A stretch of 64,000 bases of DNA from Rhodospirillaceae bacterium (GTDB taxonomy: Bacteria > Pseudomonadota > Alphaproteobacteria > SP197). Location of the stretch: assembly GCA_002722885.1 (NCBI GenBank), contig PBNE01000021.1, positions 97,419-161,418 on the forward strand, in the 5' to 3' direction. The translations under genes and the position numbers were made by a program. The notes beneath the pieces are model-generated. The model saw nothing but the letters and a program-made list of their open reading frames with translations. It made no database searches and was not told the origin of the DNA. This document shows positions 9,996-18,855 of this stretch, in pieces. Each line of letters begins with the position of its first letter. Position 1 is the first letter of the stretch.

Positions 9996-10011
9996 TGTTT
10001 CACGTGAAACA
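9996..10011. promoter_or_regulatory. parS centromere site
   Basis: TGTTTCACGTGAAACA is a perfect 16-bp palindrome and matches the chromosomal parS sequence recognised by ParB, for example in Caulobacter. ParB loads here and spreads to form the partition complex. The site lies in the ndk/GFA intergenic gap, ending 17 bases before the GFA start. No parA or parB genes are in the window. parS sites normally cluster near the replication origin, so this suggests an origin-proximal position. Confidence 0.85.
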
Positions 10012-10027
10012 TAACAGGAACACAAGT

Positions 10028-10504
10028 ATGCCCGACTTCTTTCCCGCCGAAGGCGGCTGCCGCTGCGGCGAAGTCCGCTACCGGATCAATAGCGCGCCGA
10101 TCTTTGTCCATGGCTGTCACTGCACCGACTGCCAGCGGCTTTCCGGCGGCGCCTTTGCCGTGAACGCCATGATCGAGACCGATCAGGTTGAGCTTCTCGA
10201 AGGTGAACCTGTCTCCGTCCCCGTGCCAACCCCCAGCGGCAAGGGCCAGAACATCATGCGCTGTCCGACGTGCAACACCGCGGTCTGGAGCTTCTATGGT
10301 GGCGCCGGCGACAAGCTGGCCTTCGTACGCGCCGGGACTCTGGACGACACCAGCCACGTCGAACCCGACATTCACATCTTCACCCGCTCGAAACAGCCCT
10401 GGGTCACGCTGCCCGAAGGCGAACCGGCGGTCGAGGTCTACTACGACGCCAAGGAGATGATGCCGGCCGAATCGCTGCAGAGAATGGCCGCACTGATGGG
10501 CTGA
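10028..10504 (+). CDS. GFA-domain zinc protein
   Basis: 158-residue member of the glutathione-dependent formaldehyde-activating (GFA/CENP-V) superfamily. Zinc ligands are visible as CRCGEVRY near the start, CHCTDCQR near residue 30, and CPTCNT near residue 80. Some family members bind S-hydroxymethylglutathione; most are uncharacterised, so no reaction is assigned. ATG at 10028 has AGGAA eight bases upstream. The frame is open farther upstream only through the parS-containing intergenic DNA. Confidence 0.88.
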   Translation: MPDFFPAEGGCRCGEVRYRINSAPIFVHGCHCTDCQRLSGGAFAVNAMIETDQVELLEGEPVSVPVPTPSGKGQNIMRCPTCNTAVWSFYGGAGDKLAFVRAGTLDDTSHVEPDIHIFTRSKQPWVTLPEGEPAVEVYYDAKEMMPAESLQRMAALMG

Positions 10505-10579
10505 CAGTCCCCACCCCGGGGCAGGACCACAAAAATCGACATTCAATGCCATGCGCTGTAGGGCTTGTGGGAGCCTTCC

Positions 10580-10885
10580 GTGGAGATCGCTGAGCCCGAC
10601 GCGTGGACGGCCATCGGAATGATGGCCGTTGCGACGCTCCTGACACGGCTGGGTGGCGCTGTTGTGATGGCGCGCGTCGGGTCGTCGCCGCGCATCGAAC
10701 GGTTTCTGGAAGCGATGTCCTCGTTCGTGCTCGCGGCCATCGTCGCGACTGCCCTGGATCAGGTCGGGCCGCGCGAAGCGCTTGCCGCCGCCGTGGCCGG
10801 TATTCTGATGCGCAAATTAAAGGGACCTTTGGTTCCCATGGGCGCGGGCATGGCCTGCGCGGCGCTGTGGACAGCACTGTCCTGA
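10580..10885 (+). CDS. AzlD-family membrane protein
   Basis: Small integral membrane protein of 101 residues, the AzlD half of AzlCD-type branched-chain amino-acid exporters. Hydrophobic helices are about [31 protein letters not shown], and a C-terminal [19 protein letters not shown] at 10580 is chosen because GGGAG stands six bases upstream; an in-frame TTG at 10565 has no such site. The usual partner AzlC is not adjacent. Function as an exporter subunit is inferred from family only. Confidence 0.75.
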   Translation: MEIAEPDAWTAIGMMAVATLLTRLGGAVVMARVGSSPRIERFLEAMSSFVLAAIVATALDQVGPREALAAAVAGILMRKLKGPLVPMGAGMACAALWTALS

Positions 10886-10969
10886 AATCAGGTTCAGCCG
10901 TCATTTCCTGCAGAGGAAGCGCATTGGCTATAAGAACCATCTAAGGTAAGCGCGACAAAAGAGCTTACC

Positions 10970-11347
10970 ATGACCGATCACGACCTCTCGCGCACCAACT
11001 TCACCGTTGATGTGGCTGCCATGAACCTTCCGGTGCTGGCCGATCACGGCATGACCGTTGTCGAAGGCAGCGGCGAGGTGCGCCACCAGACCCTGAGCGT
11101 GAACAAAGAGCTCGGCATCGAGCGTGGTGTGTGGGAAGCCGCCGAGGGTGTGGTCGAAGACACCGAGGCTGACGAGCTGGCCGTGATCATCTCCGGCGAT
11201 GCAACTATCAAATTCCTGGACGGCAGCGGAGACCCGCTTGAGCTGCGGCCGGGCACCTTCCTGATCCTGCGTGAGGGATCGCGCACCCGCTGGACGGTCC
11301 GCAAGCGCCTGCGCAAGGTCTACCAGACGCCCTGGTCCGGCGCCTGA
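10970..11347 (+). CDS. Cupin-domain protein (DUF861-like)
   Basis: Single-domain cupin of 125 residues. The beta-barrel half with DELAVIISGDATIKFLDGSGDPLELRPGTFLILREGSRTRWTVRKRLRKVYQ matches the DUF861 cupins related to ureidoglycine aminohydrolase. The usual metal-binding His residues are largely absent, so catalytic activity is doubtful. ATG at 10970 has AGAG upstream. It ends two bases before the convergent EamA gene stop. Confidence 0.8.
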   Translation: MTDHDLSRTNFTVDVAAMNLPVLADHGMTVVEGSGEVRHQTLSVNKELGIERGVWEAAEGVVEDTEADELAVIISGDATIKFLDGSGDPLELRPGTFLILREGSRTRWTVRKRLRKVYQTPWSGA

Positions 11348-11349
11348 CC

Positions 11350-12273
11350 TCAGACCTCGTCCGGCAAAGGCCTCGTCTGGGCCTGGATCATCGTGCGGTT
11401 GACGAGGTACAGGCTGGCGAACAGCAGAATCAGGGCACTCCAGATCCACAGGCTGTGTCGTTCGGCAAAGAACATCATGCCAAAGGCAATCGAGAGCGGC
11501 GTTCCGATGAAGGTCCAGGTGGAATAGAACACAGGGCCTTCGAGGCGGATGGTCTCGAGACAGGCGAGCCAGAGCCAGACGTTCAGTACGGAAAAGACCG
11601 GGATGACCCACCACACGTGAGCCTGATCACCGAACAGCCAGCCGATCTCACCTGTGAGGGTAGCGGGCGCGGCAAGCATGATCGAGCCCAGTATCATCAT
11701 CGCCCCGGCACCAACGGCGGAATCGACCTCGGGCGGTTTGTCGAAGTGCATCCAGTTCGACCACAGCGCCCAGCTCACCGGGACCGAGAGTGCGACCAGA
11801 ACCCAGGGCAACATGTCGGGTGACGGCAGGCTGGACTGGGGCAGCAGGATCAGCAGCAGTCCGGCAATCCCGATCAGCAGCCCGGCAAAGCGCAGGCCCT
11901 GGTATCGCTCGATGATCAGGATCAGCGCGATAAGGTAGGTGAGCGCGGGCTCGATGGTGAAAACCATGCCCAGGATGCCGACGGGAATGTTCGCCGCGGC
12001 GTAGGTCATGCCGAGATAGGGAATGACGAGGCCGAACACGGCCGCGGCGCCATAGTACCGCATGTGAGCCGCCCGTAGCGGGATCGGCGTGCGCCGTGCG
12101 ATCAGGGTGAGCCCAAACGCCACGGCCCCGGCCAGGCACTGCCAGAAGATCAGCCCCAGAAACGGCACACCCGCCGTCGTGGCCACCTGCAGCATGCAGA
12201 AGAACAACGTGGTGGGCACCGCGATCATCGTGAGCAGAAGGATGCGGCGGGTGATGGCGTTGGAAAGATTCAT
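11350..12273 (-). CDS. EamA/DMT-family transporter
   Basis: Inner-membrane protein of 307 residues with about ten hydrophobic helices arranged as two EamA repeats (GVPFLGLIFWQCLAGAVAFG in the first; VVWVIPVFSVLNVWLWLACL-like segments and the YSTWTFIGTPLSIAFGMMFF segment in the second). Members export metabolites or amino acids; the substrate is unknown here. ATG at 12273 (MNLSNAITRR) is preferred; the open frame upstream overlaps the GMC gene end and is polar. It lies downstream of the GMC oxidoreductase on the same strand. Confidence 0.88.
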   Translation of the reverse strand: MNLSNAITRRILLLTMIAVPTTLFFCMLQVATTAGVPFLGLIFWQCLAGAVAFGLTLIARRTPIPLRAAHMRYYGAAAVFGLVIPYLGMTYAAANIPVGILGMVFTIEPALTYLIALILIIERYQGLRFAGLLIGIAGLLLILLPQSSLPSPDMLPWVLVALSVPVSWALWSNWMHFDKPPEVDSAVGAGAMMILGSIMLAAPATLTGEIGWLFGDQAHVWWVIPVFSVLNVWLWLACLETIRLEGPVFYSTWTFIGTPLSIAFGMMFFAERHSLWIWSALILLFASLYLVNRTMIQAQTRPLPDEV

Positions 12274-12310
12274 AATCGGGCCACACCATGCGCCAGCAAG
12301 GGATGTGAAC

Positions 12311-13957
12311 TCAACCAGGTAGCGGCACATCGGCCGGCGCCAAAGGCTCCTTGCCGAGGATCATATCGGCGGCCTTTTCGCCGATCATGATGCTGGTGGC
12401 GTTAGTGTTGGCGTTGACGATGCTGGGCATGACCGAGGCATCGGCGATGCGCAGGGATTCGATGCCGTGGACCCGGAGTGTGTGGTCGACGACGGCGTCG
12501 GCGTCGTGGCCCATTTTGCAGGTTCCGACGAGGTGAAAGTCGCCAGCGACATTGTCGCGCATATAGCTTTCGATCTCGGCGGCACTGGTCACCTGCAGGC
12601 CGGGATCCACCTCCCTGATACCGTGGGCCTGCTGGGCGGGCTGGCTGGCGATGTCACGGCCCATCTCGATCGCCCGGGCCATGAGGTTGAGATCGTAGTC
12701 GGTGGTCAGAAAACCCGACGTGATCCGAGGGTGATCGTCCGCCCGGTCGGACCGCAGGGTGACCGAGCCGCGTCCTTGCATGCGTGAGGGTCCGATGCAG
12801 TAGGTGAATCCGTGTTTGTCTGCGATCACGTCACCGTCGTGGGTCAGCAGCACCGGCAGGAACTGAATCAGGATGTCCGGATGCCTGACCGACGGGTCCG
12901 ACCGCAGCCAGCCGACGGCCTCGACATTATTGCTGGCGCCCGGACCGGTGTGCGTGCTGAGCCAGCGCGCGCCGGTGTAGAGCATGAGGTCCTTGCGCAT
13001 GTATTTGCCGAGCGAGACCGGCTTTTTGGTCTGCCACTTCATATAGACCAGCGGATGATCCTGCAGGTTCTTGCCCACGCCCGGCAGGTCGACCGTCACA
13101 TCGATGCCGAGCGCACGGAGTTCATCGGCCGGGCCGATGCCCGAAAGCATCAGGGTCTGCGGCGATCCAACCGCGCCGCCCGACAGGATGACCTCTCGGG
13201 TGGCACGCACGGTCTCGATCTCGCCTCGGGCGTTTCGAATGGTGATGCCAGCCGCACGGTTGCCCTCCACCGCCACCTTCGTGGCCAGCACGCCGGTATC
13301 GACCGTGAGGTTCTCACGGCTCCTGTTGGGGTCGAGATAGGCATGGGCGGTGGACGAACGAACGCCCTGTTTGATGTTCATCTGGAAGTGGCCCATGCCT
13401 TCCTGATGTTCGCCATTGATGTCGTCGGTGCTGGGGTAGCCGGCCTGGACGCCGGCTTTGAGAAAGGCCTCGTAGAGCGGGCTGGGCAGGTCACCCTTCC
13501 GCACATGGACCGGGCCGGAACCGCCGCGCCAGGCATTTTCACCGTCCTGCCAGGTCTCCAGGCGCTTGAAATAGGGCAGCACCTCGCGCCAGGACCAGCC
13601 CTGTGCACCTTCCGTGACCCAGCGTTCGAAATCGAGCGCATGGCCGCGGATGAAACACATGCCGTTGATTGAGCTGGACCCACCGAGGACCCGCCCGCGC
13701 GGCTGGATAATGCTGCGGTTGTTGAGCGCAGGCTCGGTCTCACCCTGGAACATCCAGTTGAAGGCCGGGAACTGCCAGGTGCTGCCGAAGGCGGCGGGCA
13801 TGTCGACCCGCCAGTTGTTCAGCAGATTGCCCTTGGCCGGTCCCGCTTCCATGAGAAGGACGGAGACAGACGGATCTTCCGTGAGGCGTGCCGCCAGCGC
13901 GCAGCCCGCGCTGCCGCCGCCCATGATGATGTAGTCGTATTCGCGAGTCTGAGTCAT
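12311..13957 (-). CDS. GMC oxidoreductase, choline dehydrogenase-like
   Basis: FAD-dependent alcohol or choline dehydrogenase-type enzyme of 548 residues. The FAD-binding motif MGGGSAGCALAARL is at residues 12-25, followed by the GMC signature GRVLGGSSSINGM and the second signature GAVGSPQTLMLSGIGP. The active-site His lies in FHLVGTCKMGH, and the C-terminal VNANTNATSIMIGEKAADMI closes the FAD domain. It resembles BetA, but no betB, betI or choline transporter is adjacent, so the alcohol oxidised is not certain. Confidence 0.92.
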   Translation of the reverse strand: MTQTREYDYIIMGGGSAGCALAARLTEDPSVSVLLMEAGPAKGNLLNNWRVDMPAAFGSTWQFPAFNWMFQGETEPALNNRSIIQPRGRVLGGSSSINGMCFIRGHALDFERWVTEGAQGWSWREVLPYFKRLETWQDGENAWRGGSGPVHVRKGDLPSPLYEAFLKAGVQAGYPSTDDINGEHQEGMGHFQMNIKQGVRSSTAHAYLDPNRSRENLTVDTGVLATKVAVEGNRAAGITIRNARGEIETVRATREVILSGGAVGSPQTLMLSGIGPADELRALGIDVTVDLPGVGKNLQDHPLVYMKWQTKKPVSLGKYMRKDLMLYTGARWLSTHTGPGASNNVEAVGWLRSDPSVRHPDILIQFLPVLLTHDGDVIADKHGFTYCIGPSRMQGRGSVTLRSDRADDHPRITSGFLTTDYDLNLMARAIEMGRDIASQPAQQAHGIREVDPGLQVTSAAEIESYMRDNVAGDFHLVGTCKMGHDADAVVDHTLRVHGIESLRIADASVMPSIVNANTNATSIMIGEKAADMILGKEPLAPADVPLPG

Positions 13958-14020
13958 GGCTCTGTCCCCTCAGGCGGCAAATGGTGAGGGATGTTCAGCC
14001 AATGCATCATTTGATGTCGT

Positions 14021-14494
14021 TCACGGAGCAGTCTCCGTGTTCGCCTCGGCCTTCTTTTCCCAGCCGCCGCGGTCGGTCTGTTGCCAGTAGGTCAGCGGGT
14101 GGCCGGCATCCTTGCGCTCCTTCCAGCGGGAGCGGGCAGAACTCACGGCGAGGTCGTTCTGTCCGTCGAATATGTCGATGACCCTCTCATAGGCCGTGAG
14201 ATCGGCAACATCGCGGCTGTCTAGCAGGACCAGTAGGTTGGCTTGATTGGCGTTGGCTTCGGAGTCCGTGAGCCAGATCGGCTGACGTTCAGGCGTACCG
14301 TTCCGCTCCACGCCGTGGGGAAGGAAGCTGGCGGGATCATAGGTCCACAACAGATCGTTGAGATGGTCGGCGCGCTCGGCAGATTCCGTCAGGACCAGCG
14401 CCCGCATGCCGCGCTCGAGCGCCTTTTCCAGCAGCTTCGGCAGGGCGCGCTCCAGCGGCGTGCGCTGCAGGTGGTAGAAGCCAACGTCCGTCAT
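14021..14494 (-). CDS. holC: DNA polymerase III chi subunit
   Basis: Clamp-loader accessory subunit of 157 residues that contacts SSB. The N-terminus MTDVGFYHLQRTPLERALPKLLEKALERGMRALVL, the DHLNDLLWTYDPASFLPHG segment and SEANANQANLLVLLD are characteristic of HolC. ATG at 14494 gives the conserved start; an in-frame start 12 bases upstream is also possible. It follows pepA on the same strand, the common alphaproteobacterial pepA-holC order, with an inverted repeat in the gap. Confidence 0.92.
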   Translation of the reverse strand: MTDVGFYHLQRTPLERALPKLLEKALERGMRALVLTESAERADHLNDLLWTYDPASFLPHGVERNGTPERQPIWLTDSEANANQANLLVLLDSRDVADLTAYERVIDIFDGQNDLAVSSARSRWKERKDAGHPLTYWQQTDRGGWEKKAEANTETAP

Positions 14495-14516
14495 CGCGCT
14501 CCGCACTCCGACGGAC

Positions 14517-14585
14517 GAGCAAAGAGGAAAGGACGAAAGAGGAAAGAGGTGGTGGATCGCACGGTCTTGCTTCCCCTCTTTGCTC
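14517..14585. repeat. Inverted repeat with purine tract between pepA and holC
   Basis: GAGCAAAGAGG (14517-14527) pairs perfectly with CCTCTTTGCTC (14575-14585). Bases 14520-14550 are almost all purine, with GAAAGAGGAAAGAGG-like internal repetition. The hairpin could attenuate transcription or protect mRNA between pepA and holC; there is no clear T-run. Confidence 0.6.
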
Positions 14586-14589
14586 TTTC

Positions 14590-16059
14590 CTAACCCTCGT
14601 AATGGTCGCTGACGAAGCGGTCAAGCAGACGGACGCCGTAGCCGGTCGCACCCTTGGGCGTGATGGCTTCGTCGGACTTCACCCAGGCGGTGCCAGCGAT
14701 GTCGAGATGGGCCCAGGAGGTGCCTTCGACAAAGCGCTGCAGCAGGATCGCGCCGGCGGTGGAGCCGGCCTCGCGGCCCTTGCCGACGTTTTTCATATCG
14801 GCGATGTCGGAGTTTATGTCCTTGTCGTAGCGCTCACCCAGGGGCAAACGCCAGAGCTCCTCACCGGTATCCTTGCCCGCGGCGACCAGAGCATCGACGA
14901 GACCGTCGTCGTTGCTGAAGATGCCGGCCTGATAGGTGCCGAGCGCCACCATCACGGCACCGGTCAGTGTGGCGAGGTCGATGACCTGCTTGGGTTTGAA
15001 AGTGGTCACCGTGTAGTAGAGCGCATCGGCCAGCACAAGGCGGCCTTCGGCATCGGTGTTGATGACTTCGATGGTTTGGCCCGACATGGTCGTGACGACG
15101 TCACCGGGACGCTGGGCGTTGTGTGACGGCATGTTCTCAACGCACCCGATCACGCCGACCACATTGGCCTTGGCCCCGCGTGCGGCGAGCGCGTGCATCA
15201 GGCCGGTGACACAGCCGGCACCGGCCATGTCGAACTTCATCTCCTCCATGCCCGCGCCGGGCTTGAGCGAGATACCGCCGGTGTCGAAGCAGACGCCCTT
15301 GCCGACCACGGCAAGCCAGGGATCGCTTTCGGATCCTCCCTGCCACTTCATGGTAACAAGCTGGCTTTCACGCTCGCTGCCCTGACCGACACCGAGCAAC
15401 GCGCCCATCCCGAGCTCGGCCATCTTGGCCTCGCCCAGGACCTCGACATCGACACCGAGCTTGGAGAGCTCCCCGGCGCGGCGGGCGAACTCTGCAGGGA
15501 ACAGCGTGTTGGCCGGCTCACTGACAAGATTGCGGGTCAGGAAGACGCCGTCGGCCACATGGTTGAGACGGGCAAGCTTGTCTTCGGCGCCGGCGAGATC
15601 GTCAGCGACCAGGGTCACCTGGGTAACCGTGTGACGGTCCTCGTCCTTGAGCTTGGTGCGGTAGTTGTCGAAACGGTAGCTGCGGAGCTTCATGCCGTGG
15701 ACAAAGTCGCAGACATTGAGTGCGTCCGATGTAGGGACCGCGACATGGCGGGCGCCGACCTTGTTGAGATGGGCACCGACGCCACCGCCCAGGCACTGAC
15801 GGTCGAGCGGACGGAATGTGCTGTAGTCGCCGGTGCCGACGGTGACAATACGCTCTGCCGCCATGCCTTCCGGTGTCAGAATGTCGATCATCTGGCCCTT
15901 CTTGCCCTTGAAGCGGCCGGTATTGAGGGCGCGGGACACGGCACCGCCCGCGGCCTCGTCGACCTTCTGGGCCGCGGGAAACAGCTTGCCGCCCTCTTCG
16001 ACCGCGACAACGATGGTGTCGGCAGCTTCGGGAATGGCGGTGGCGAGGTCGATCTGCAT
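14590..16059 (-). CDS. pepA: Leucyl aminopeptidase (cytosol aminopeptidase)
   Basis: M17 metallopeptidase of 489 residues that removes N-terminal amino acids; in some bacteria PepA also binds DNA. The family signature NTDAEGRLVLADAL is present, as are the metal-binding GKGVCFDTGGISLKPGAGMEEMKFDMAGAG stretch and the catalytic Arg in the signature. ATG at 16059 is preceded by GGAG six bases upstream. The open frame continues upstream by chance. Confidence 0.96.
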   Translation of the reverse strand: MQIDLATAIPEAADTIVVAVEEGGKLFPAAQKVDEAAGGAVSRALNTGRFKGKKGQMIDILTPEGMAAERIVTVGTGDYSTFRPLDRQCLGGGVGAHLNKVGARHVAVPTSDALNVCDFVHGMKLRSYRFDNYRTKLKDEDRHTVTQVTLVADDLAGAEDKLARLNHVADGVFLTRNLVSEPANTLFPAEFARRAGELSKLGVDVEVLGEAKMAELGMGALLGVGQGSERESQLVTMKWQGGSESDPWLAVVGKGVCFDTGGISLKPGAGMEEMKFDMAGAGCVTGLMHALAARGAKANVVGVIGCVENMPSHNAQRPGDVVTTMSGQTIEVINTDAEGRLVLADALYYTVTTFKPKQVIDLATLTGAVMVALGTYQAGIFSNDDGLVDALVAAGKDTGEELWRLPLGERYDKDINSDIADMKNVGKGREAGSTAGAILLQRFVEGTSWAHLDIAGTAWVKSDEAITPKGATGYGVRLLDRFVSDHYEG

Positions 16060-16609
16060 GGGAGACTCCGGTGACGCAGTGAATGGCGGGGCGCCGACCA
16101 TAGCCAAATTTCTCAGGGGCCGCCAACGGCCACGATGGCCCGAAGAAGAATAATCCGTGGCCGGAAGACCTGTGGGGGGTTAAGGTCGCCCACGAGTTCA
16201 CTGAGCTGCCTTTTCTGGGTCTTCACAGCGAGCGGTTTCCTTGCTCTCGGTATGTTGCTTGCCCTTGCCGGACTTCCTGAGTTTCCACGCTACCGAGTAC
16301 TTCGCCAGGGTGCGTTCACCGTTTTCGGCCTTGCTGGCTTTTACTCGCCCCTCGCGATGATCCTCTGCCTTTTGGTCCTTACAGCAGGTATAGCCGCCGC
16401 CGAAGCCCGTCATACAGGCAACGCAACGCAGGATGCCCTGAAACCGGCGCTCCGCCCTGATCGCGTTGCTGTGGCCCTGATACACGGACTCCGCTGATTA
16501 CAGAGACACGGGCCGGTCACAAAACGGCCACCGCCGACTGTTTTATGACCGTCCATCGCGTATAGTTCCACGCGGTTCCGCGTGGATCCATCACCAACCC
16601 GGCGACAAG
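16060..16609. other. Intergenic region pepA-lptF, no confident gene
   Basis: A 550-base gap between divergent genes, visibly less GC-rich than its neighbours over about 16190-16500. Two overlapping frames are open there: on plus 16135-16497, a hydrophobic 120-residue frame with two or three possible membrane segments, and on minus 16198-16485, a 95-residue Lys-rich frame with CVAC and TCC cysteine pairs. One is probably the antisense shadow of the other, and neither resembles a family I know. A palindrome sits at the lptF end. Confidence 0.4.
16561..16586 (+). promoter_or_regulatory. Palindromic operator candidate at the lpt operon start
   Basis: TCCACGCGGTTCCGCGTGGA at 16567-16586 is an inverted repeat with two perfect 9-base arms around TT. 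It directly follows TATAGT (16561-16566), a good -10 box, so transcription would start inside the palindrome, about 24 bases before the lptF start codon. No convincing -35 is seen. A repressor or activator site is inferred; a 5' mRNA hairpin is the alternative. Confidence 0.5.
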
Positions 16610-17752
16610 GTGCGGGCACACGGCGTGCGAGAGCATACGACCTACATCCTGAAGCAGCTTCTGACGACCGCTGCCGGCGTGACGCTGGCGCTGACAGGCG
16701 TGGTGTGGCTGAGCCAGTCTCTGCGGTTTCTGGACTTCATCATCAACAAGGGGCTTTCGGTCTTCAGCTTCCTGAGGCTCACCCTGCTGCTGATGCCTTC
16801 GGTCCTGACCGTGATCGTGCCGATCGCGACGCTGTGCGCGGTGATCTACATCTACAACAGGCTGCTTTCGGACCGTGAACTGGTGGTGCTGCGGGCCGCC
16901 GGCGTGAGCCCATTCGGCCTGGCGCGCCCGGTGATGGCGCTGAGTTTGATCTGCACGGCGATCGGCTTTGCTCTGTCGCTTTACCTGATGCCGGCGGGTT
17001 TCCGGGCCTTCAAGGACGAGCAGGTGGTGCTGCGAACCGATTTTTCCCATGTCCTGCTTCAGGAGGGAACGTTCAACAACCTCATGGACGAGCTGACCGT
17101 CTATGTCCGAGTGCGTGGCGACGACGGCAAGCTGCGTGGCATCCTGGTTCACGACAGCCGCGATCCCGACATGGCGGTAACGATGATGGCCGAATGGGGC
17201 GCGCTGGTCGCCGGCCCCCATGGTCCGCTGTTCATCCTGGGCCAGGGCAATCGGCAGGAGGTCTCGACCGATGATCGCTCGTTGCGCATGCTCTATTTCG
17301 ACAGCTATGGTCTGGATCTTTCGCCGCTTGCCGAAACACCGGGCGATCGCTACCGGGAGCCCAAGGAACGGTTCCTTAACGAGCTTGTGCGTGAACCGCA
17401 GACCGCCAGTGAGGAGCAGCACCGCGATGAGCTTCTGGCAGAGGCGCACCGGCGCATCGTGACACCGTTCAACGCCATGGCCCTGGCCATGATCGGGCTT
17501 GCCGCGATGACCGGCGGCCAGTTCGACCGGCGGCGCCAGTGGCCGCGCATCGCCTGGGGTATCTGCGGTGGCCTGGCCTATATCGGGCTGTCGTTCTCGC
17601 TGGCTGGACTGATCACCAAGAACCCGCTAGTGCTCGGCCTCTACTATGCCGTGCCGCTGCTTGTGAGCACCCTGGCTTTCTGGCTGATGACCGTGCAGCG
17701 CTTTTCCCTGCCCTGGCCCGTACGCGCGCCGGCCGATCTGGCCGAGGCCTGA
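16610..17752 (+). CDS. lptF: LPS export permease LptF
   Basis: One of the two inner-membrane permeases of the LptB2FG transporter that extracts lipopolysaccharide and feeds it to the periplasmic bridge. The 380-residue product has the YjgP/YjgQ layout: three N-terminal helices (LLTTAAGVTLALTGVVWLSQSLRF; LTLLLMPSVLTVIVPIATLCAVIYIYNRL; PVMALSLICTAIGFALSLYL), a periplasmic beta-jellyroll, then three C-terminal helices. SDRELVVLRAAGVSPF is the coupling segment. GTG at 16610 is used; GTG at 16625 is an alternative, and neither has a strong ribosome site. Confidence 0.92.
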   Translation: MRAHGVREHTTYILKQLLTTAAGVTLALTGVVWLSQSLRFLDFIINKGLSVFSFLRLTLLLMPSVLTVIVPIATLCAVIYIYNRLLSDRELVVLRAAGVSPFGLARPVMALSLICTAIGFALSLYLMPAGFRAFKDEQVVLRTDFSHVLLQEGTFNNLMDELTVYVRVRGDDGKLRGILVHDSRDPDMAVTMMAEWGALVAGPHGPLFILGQGNRQEVSTDDRSLRMLYFDSYGLDLSPLAETPGDRYREPKERFLNELVREPQTASEEQHRDELLAEAHRRIVTPFNAMALAMIGLAAMTGGQFDRRRQWPRIAWGICGGLAYIGLSFSLAGLITKNPLVLGLYYAVPLLVSTLAFWLMTVQRFSLPWPVRAPADLAEA

Positions 17753-17760
17753 GGCCCGCC

Positions 17761-18855
17761 ATGCGCATCTCCTTCCTGCTCTCGCGCTACATCGCCAAGC
17801 GGTTCCTGGCATCGATCGTGCTGGTGTCCGGTGTCGTGATCGCCGTGGCCTTCCTGATCGACGTGATCAATCTGGGCGACCGGGCCTCATCACGGGATGA
17901 GGCGAGCTTCGGGCTGGTGCTGGAGATGGCGCTGCTGCGGGCGCCGTTCCTGTCACTGAAGGTGCTGCCGTTTGCCATGCTGTTCGGCACGATGTTGACC
18001 TATGTCTGGCTGACCCGAACCCACGAGCTGGTCGTGAGCCGCGCTTCGGGTGTGTCGGCATGGCAATTTCTGCTGCCCGCACTCACGATTGCCCTGGTGC
18101 TGGGCGCCTTCATGATCACAGTGTTCAACCCGCTAGCTTCGGCGATGGTCTCGCGCTTCGAACAGCTTGAAACGCAGTTCCTGCGGGGTCAAAGCAGCCT
18201 GCTCGCGGTTTCGCCCGGCGGCCTGTGGCTGCGCGAAGGCGACGGCACGCGGCAATTCGTGATCCATGCTAACCATGTCTCGGCCAGCGGCGGCAATCTG
18301 GGCGACGTCATCATCTTCGCCTTCGAGGAAGATGATGTGTTCGTCGAGCGGGTCGATGCCAGACGGGCCGTTCTGAATGACGGATTCTGGTCGCTCGAGG
18401 AGGTTATGGTCACCCGGCCCGACGCCACCGTCGACCGTTATGACGTGCTCGAGGTTCCCACCGAGCTGACCGTGCCGCGCATCCAGAACAGCTTCGCTTC
18501 GCCCGAGACCATGTCGTTCTGGGAGCTGCCGGCGTTCATCCAGACCATGGAGGACGCCGGGTTTTCGGCGCTGCGCCACAAGATTCACTGGCATGCCATC
18601 TTGTCGATCCCTCTGTTGTTGGCCGCGATGGTGCTCGTGGCGGCCACCTTCTCGCTGCGCCTGACCCGGCGGGGCCGGCTGGGCCTGTTTATCCTTGCCG
18701 GGCTGGGCACGGGGTTCCTGCTCTACTTCCTGTCGGACATCTCGCTGGCGCTCGGAATGTCGGGCAGCCTGCCACCCATCCTGTCGGCCTGGGCGCCGGC
18801 AGCCATCTTCGCCATGATCGGCAGTGCGCTTCTCTTCCATATGGAAGACGGCTGA
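17761..18855 (+). CDS. lptG: LPS export permease LptG
   Basis: Second permease of the Lpt transporter, 364 residues, with the same fold as LptF: N-terminal helices (FLASIVLVSGVVIAVAFLIDVI, APFLSLKVLPFAMLFGTMLTYVWL), the THELVVSRASGVSAWQFL coupling region, a periplasmic jellyroll and C-terminal helices around LLAAMVLVAATFSLRL. It starts eight bases after lptF and its stop overlaps the lptD start (TGATG). The open frame extends upstream into lptF, but ATG 17761 gives the family N-terminus. Confidence 0.94.
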   Translation: MRISFLLSRYIAKRFLASIVLVSGVVIAVAFLIDVINLGDRASSRDEASFGLVLEMALLRAPFLSLKVLPFAMLFGTMLTYVWLTRTHELVVSRASGVSAWQFLLPALTIALVLGAFMITVFNPLASAMVSRFEQLETQFLRGQSSLLAVSPGGLWLREGDGTRQFVIHANHVSASGGNLGDVIIFAFEEDDVFVERVDARRAVLNDGFWSLEEVMVTRPDATVDRYDVLEVPTELTVPRIQNSFASPETMSFWELPAFIQTMEDAGFSALRHKIHWHAILSIPLLLAAMVLVAATFSLRLTRRGRLGLFILAGLGTGFLLYFLSDISLALGMSGSLPPILSAWAPAAIFAMIGSALLFHMEDG

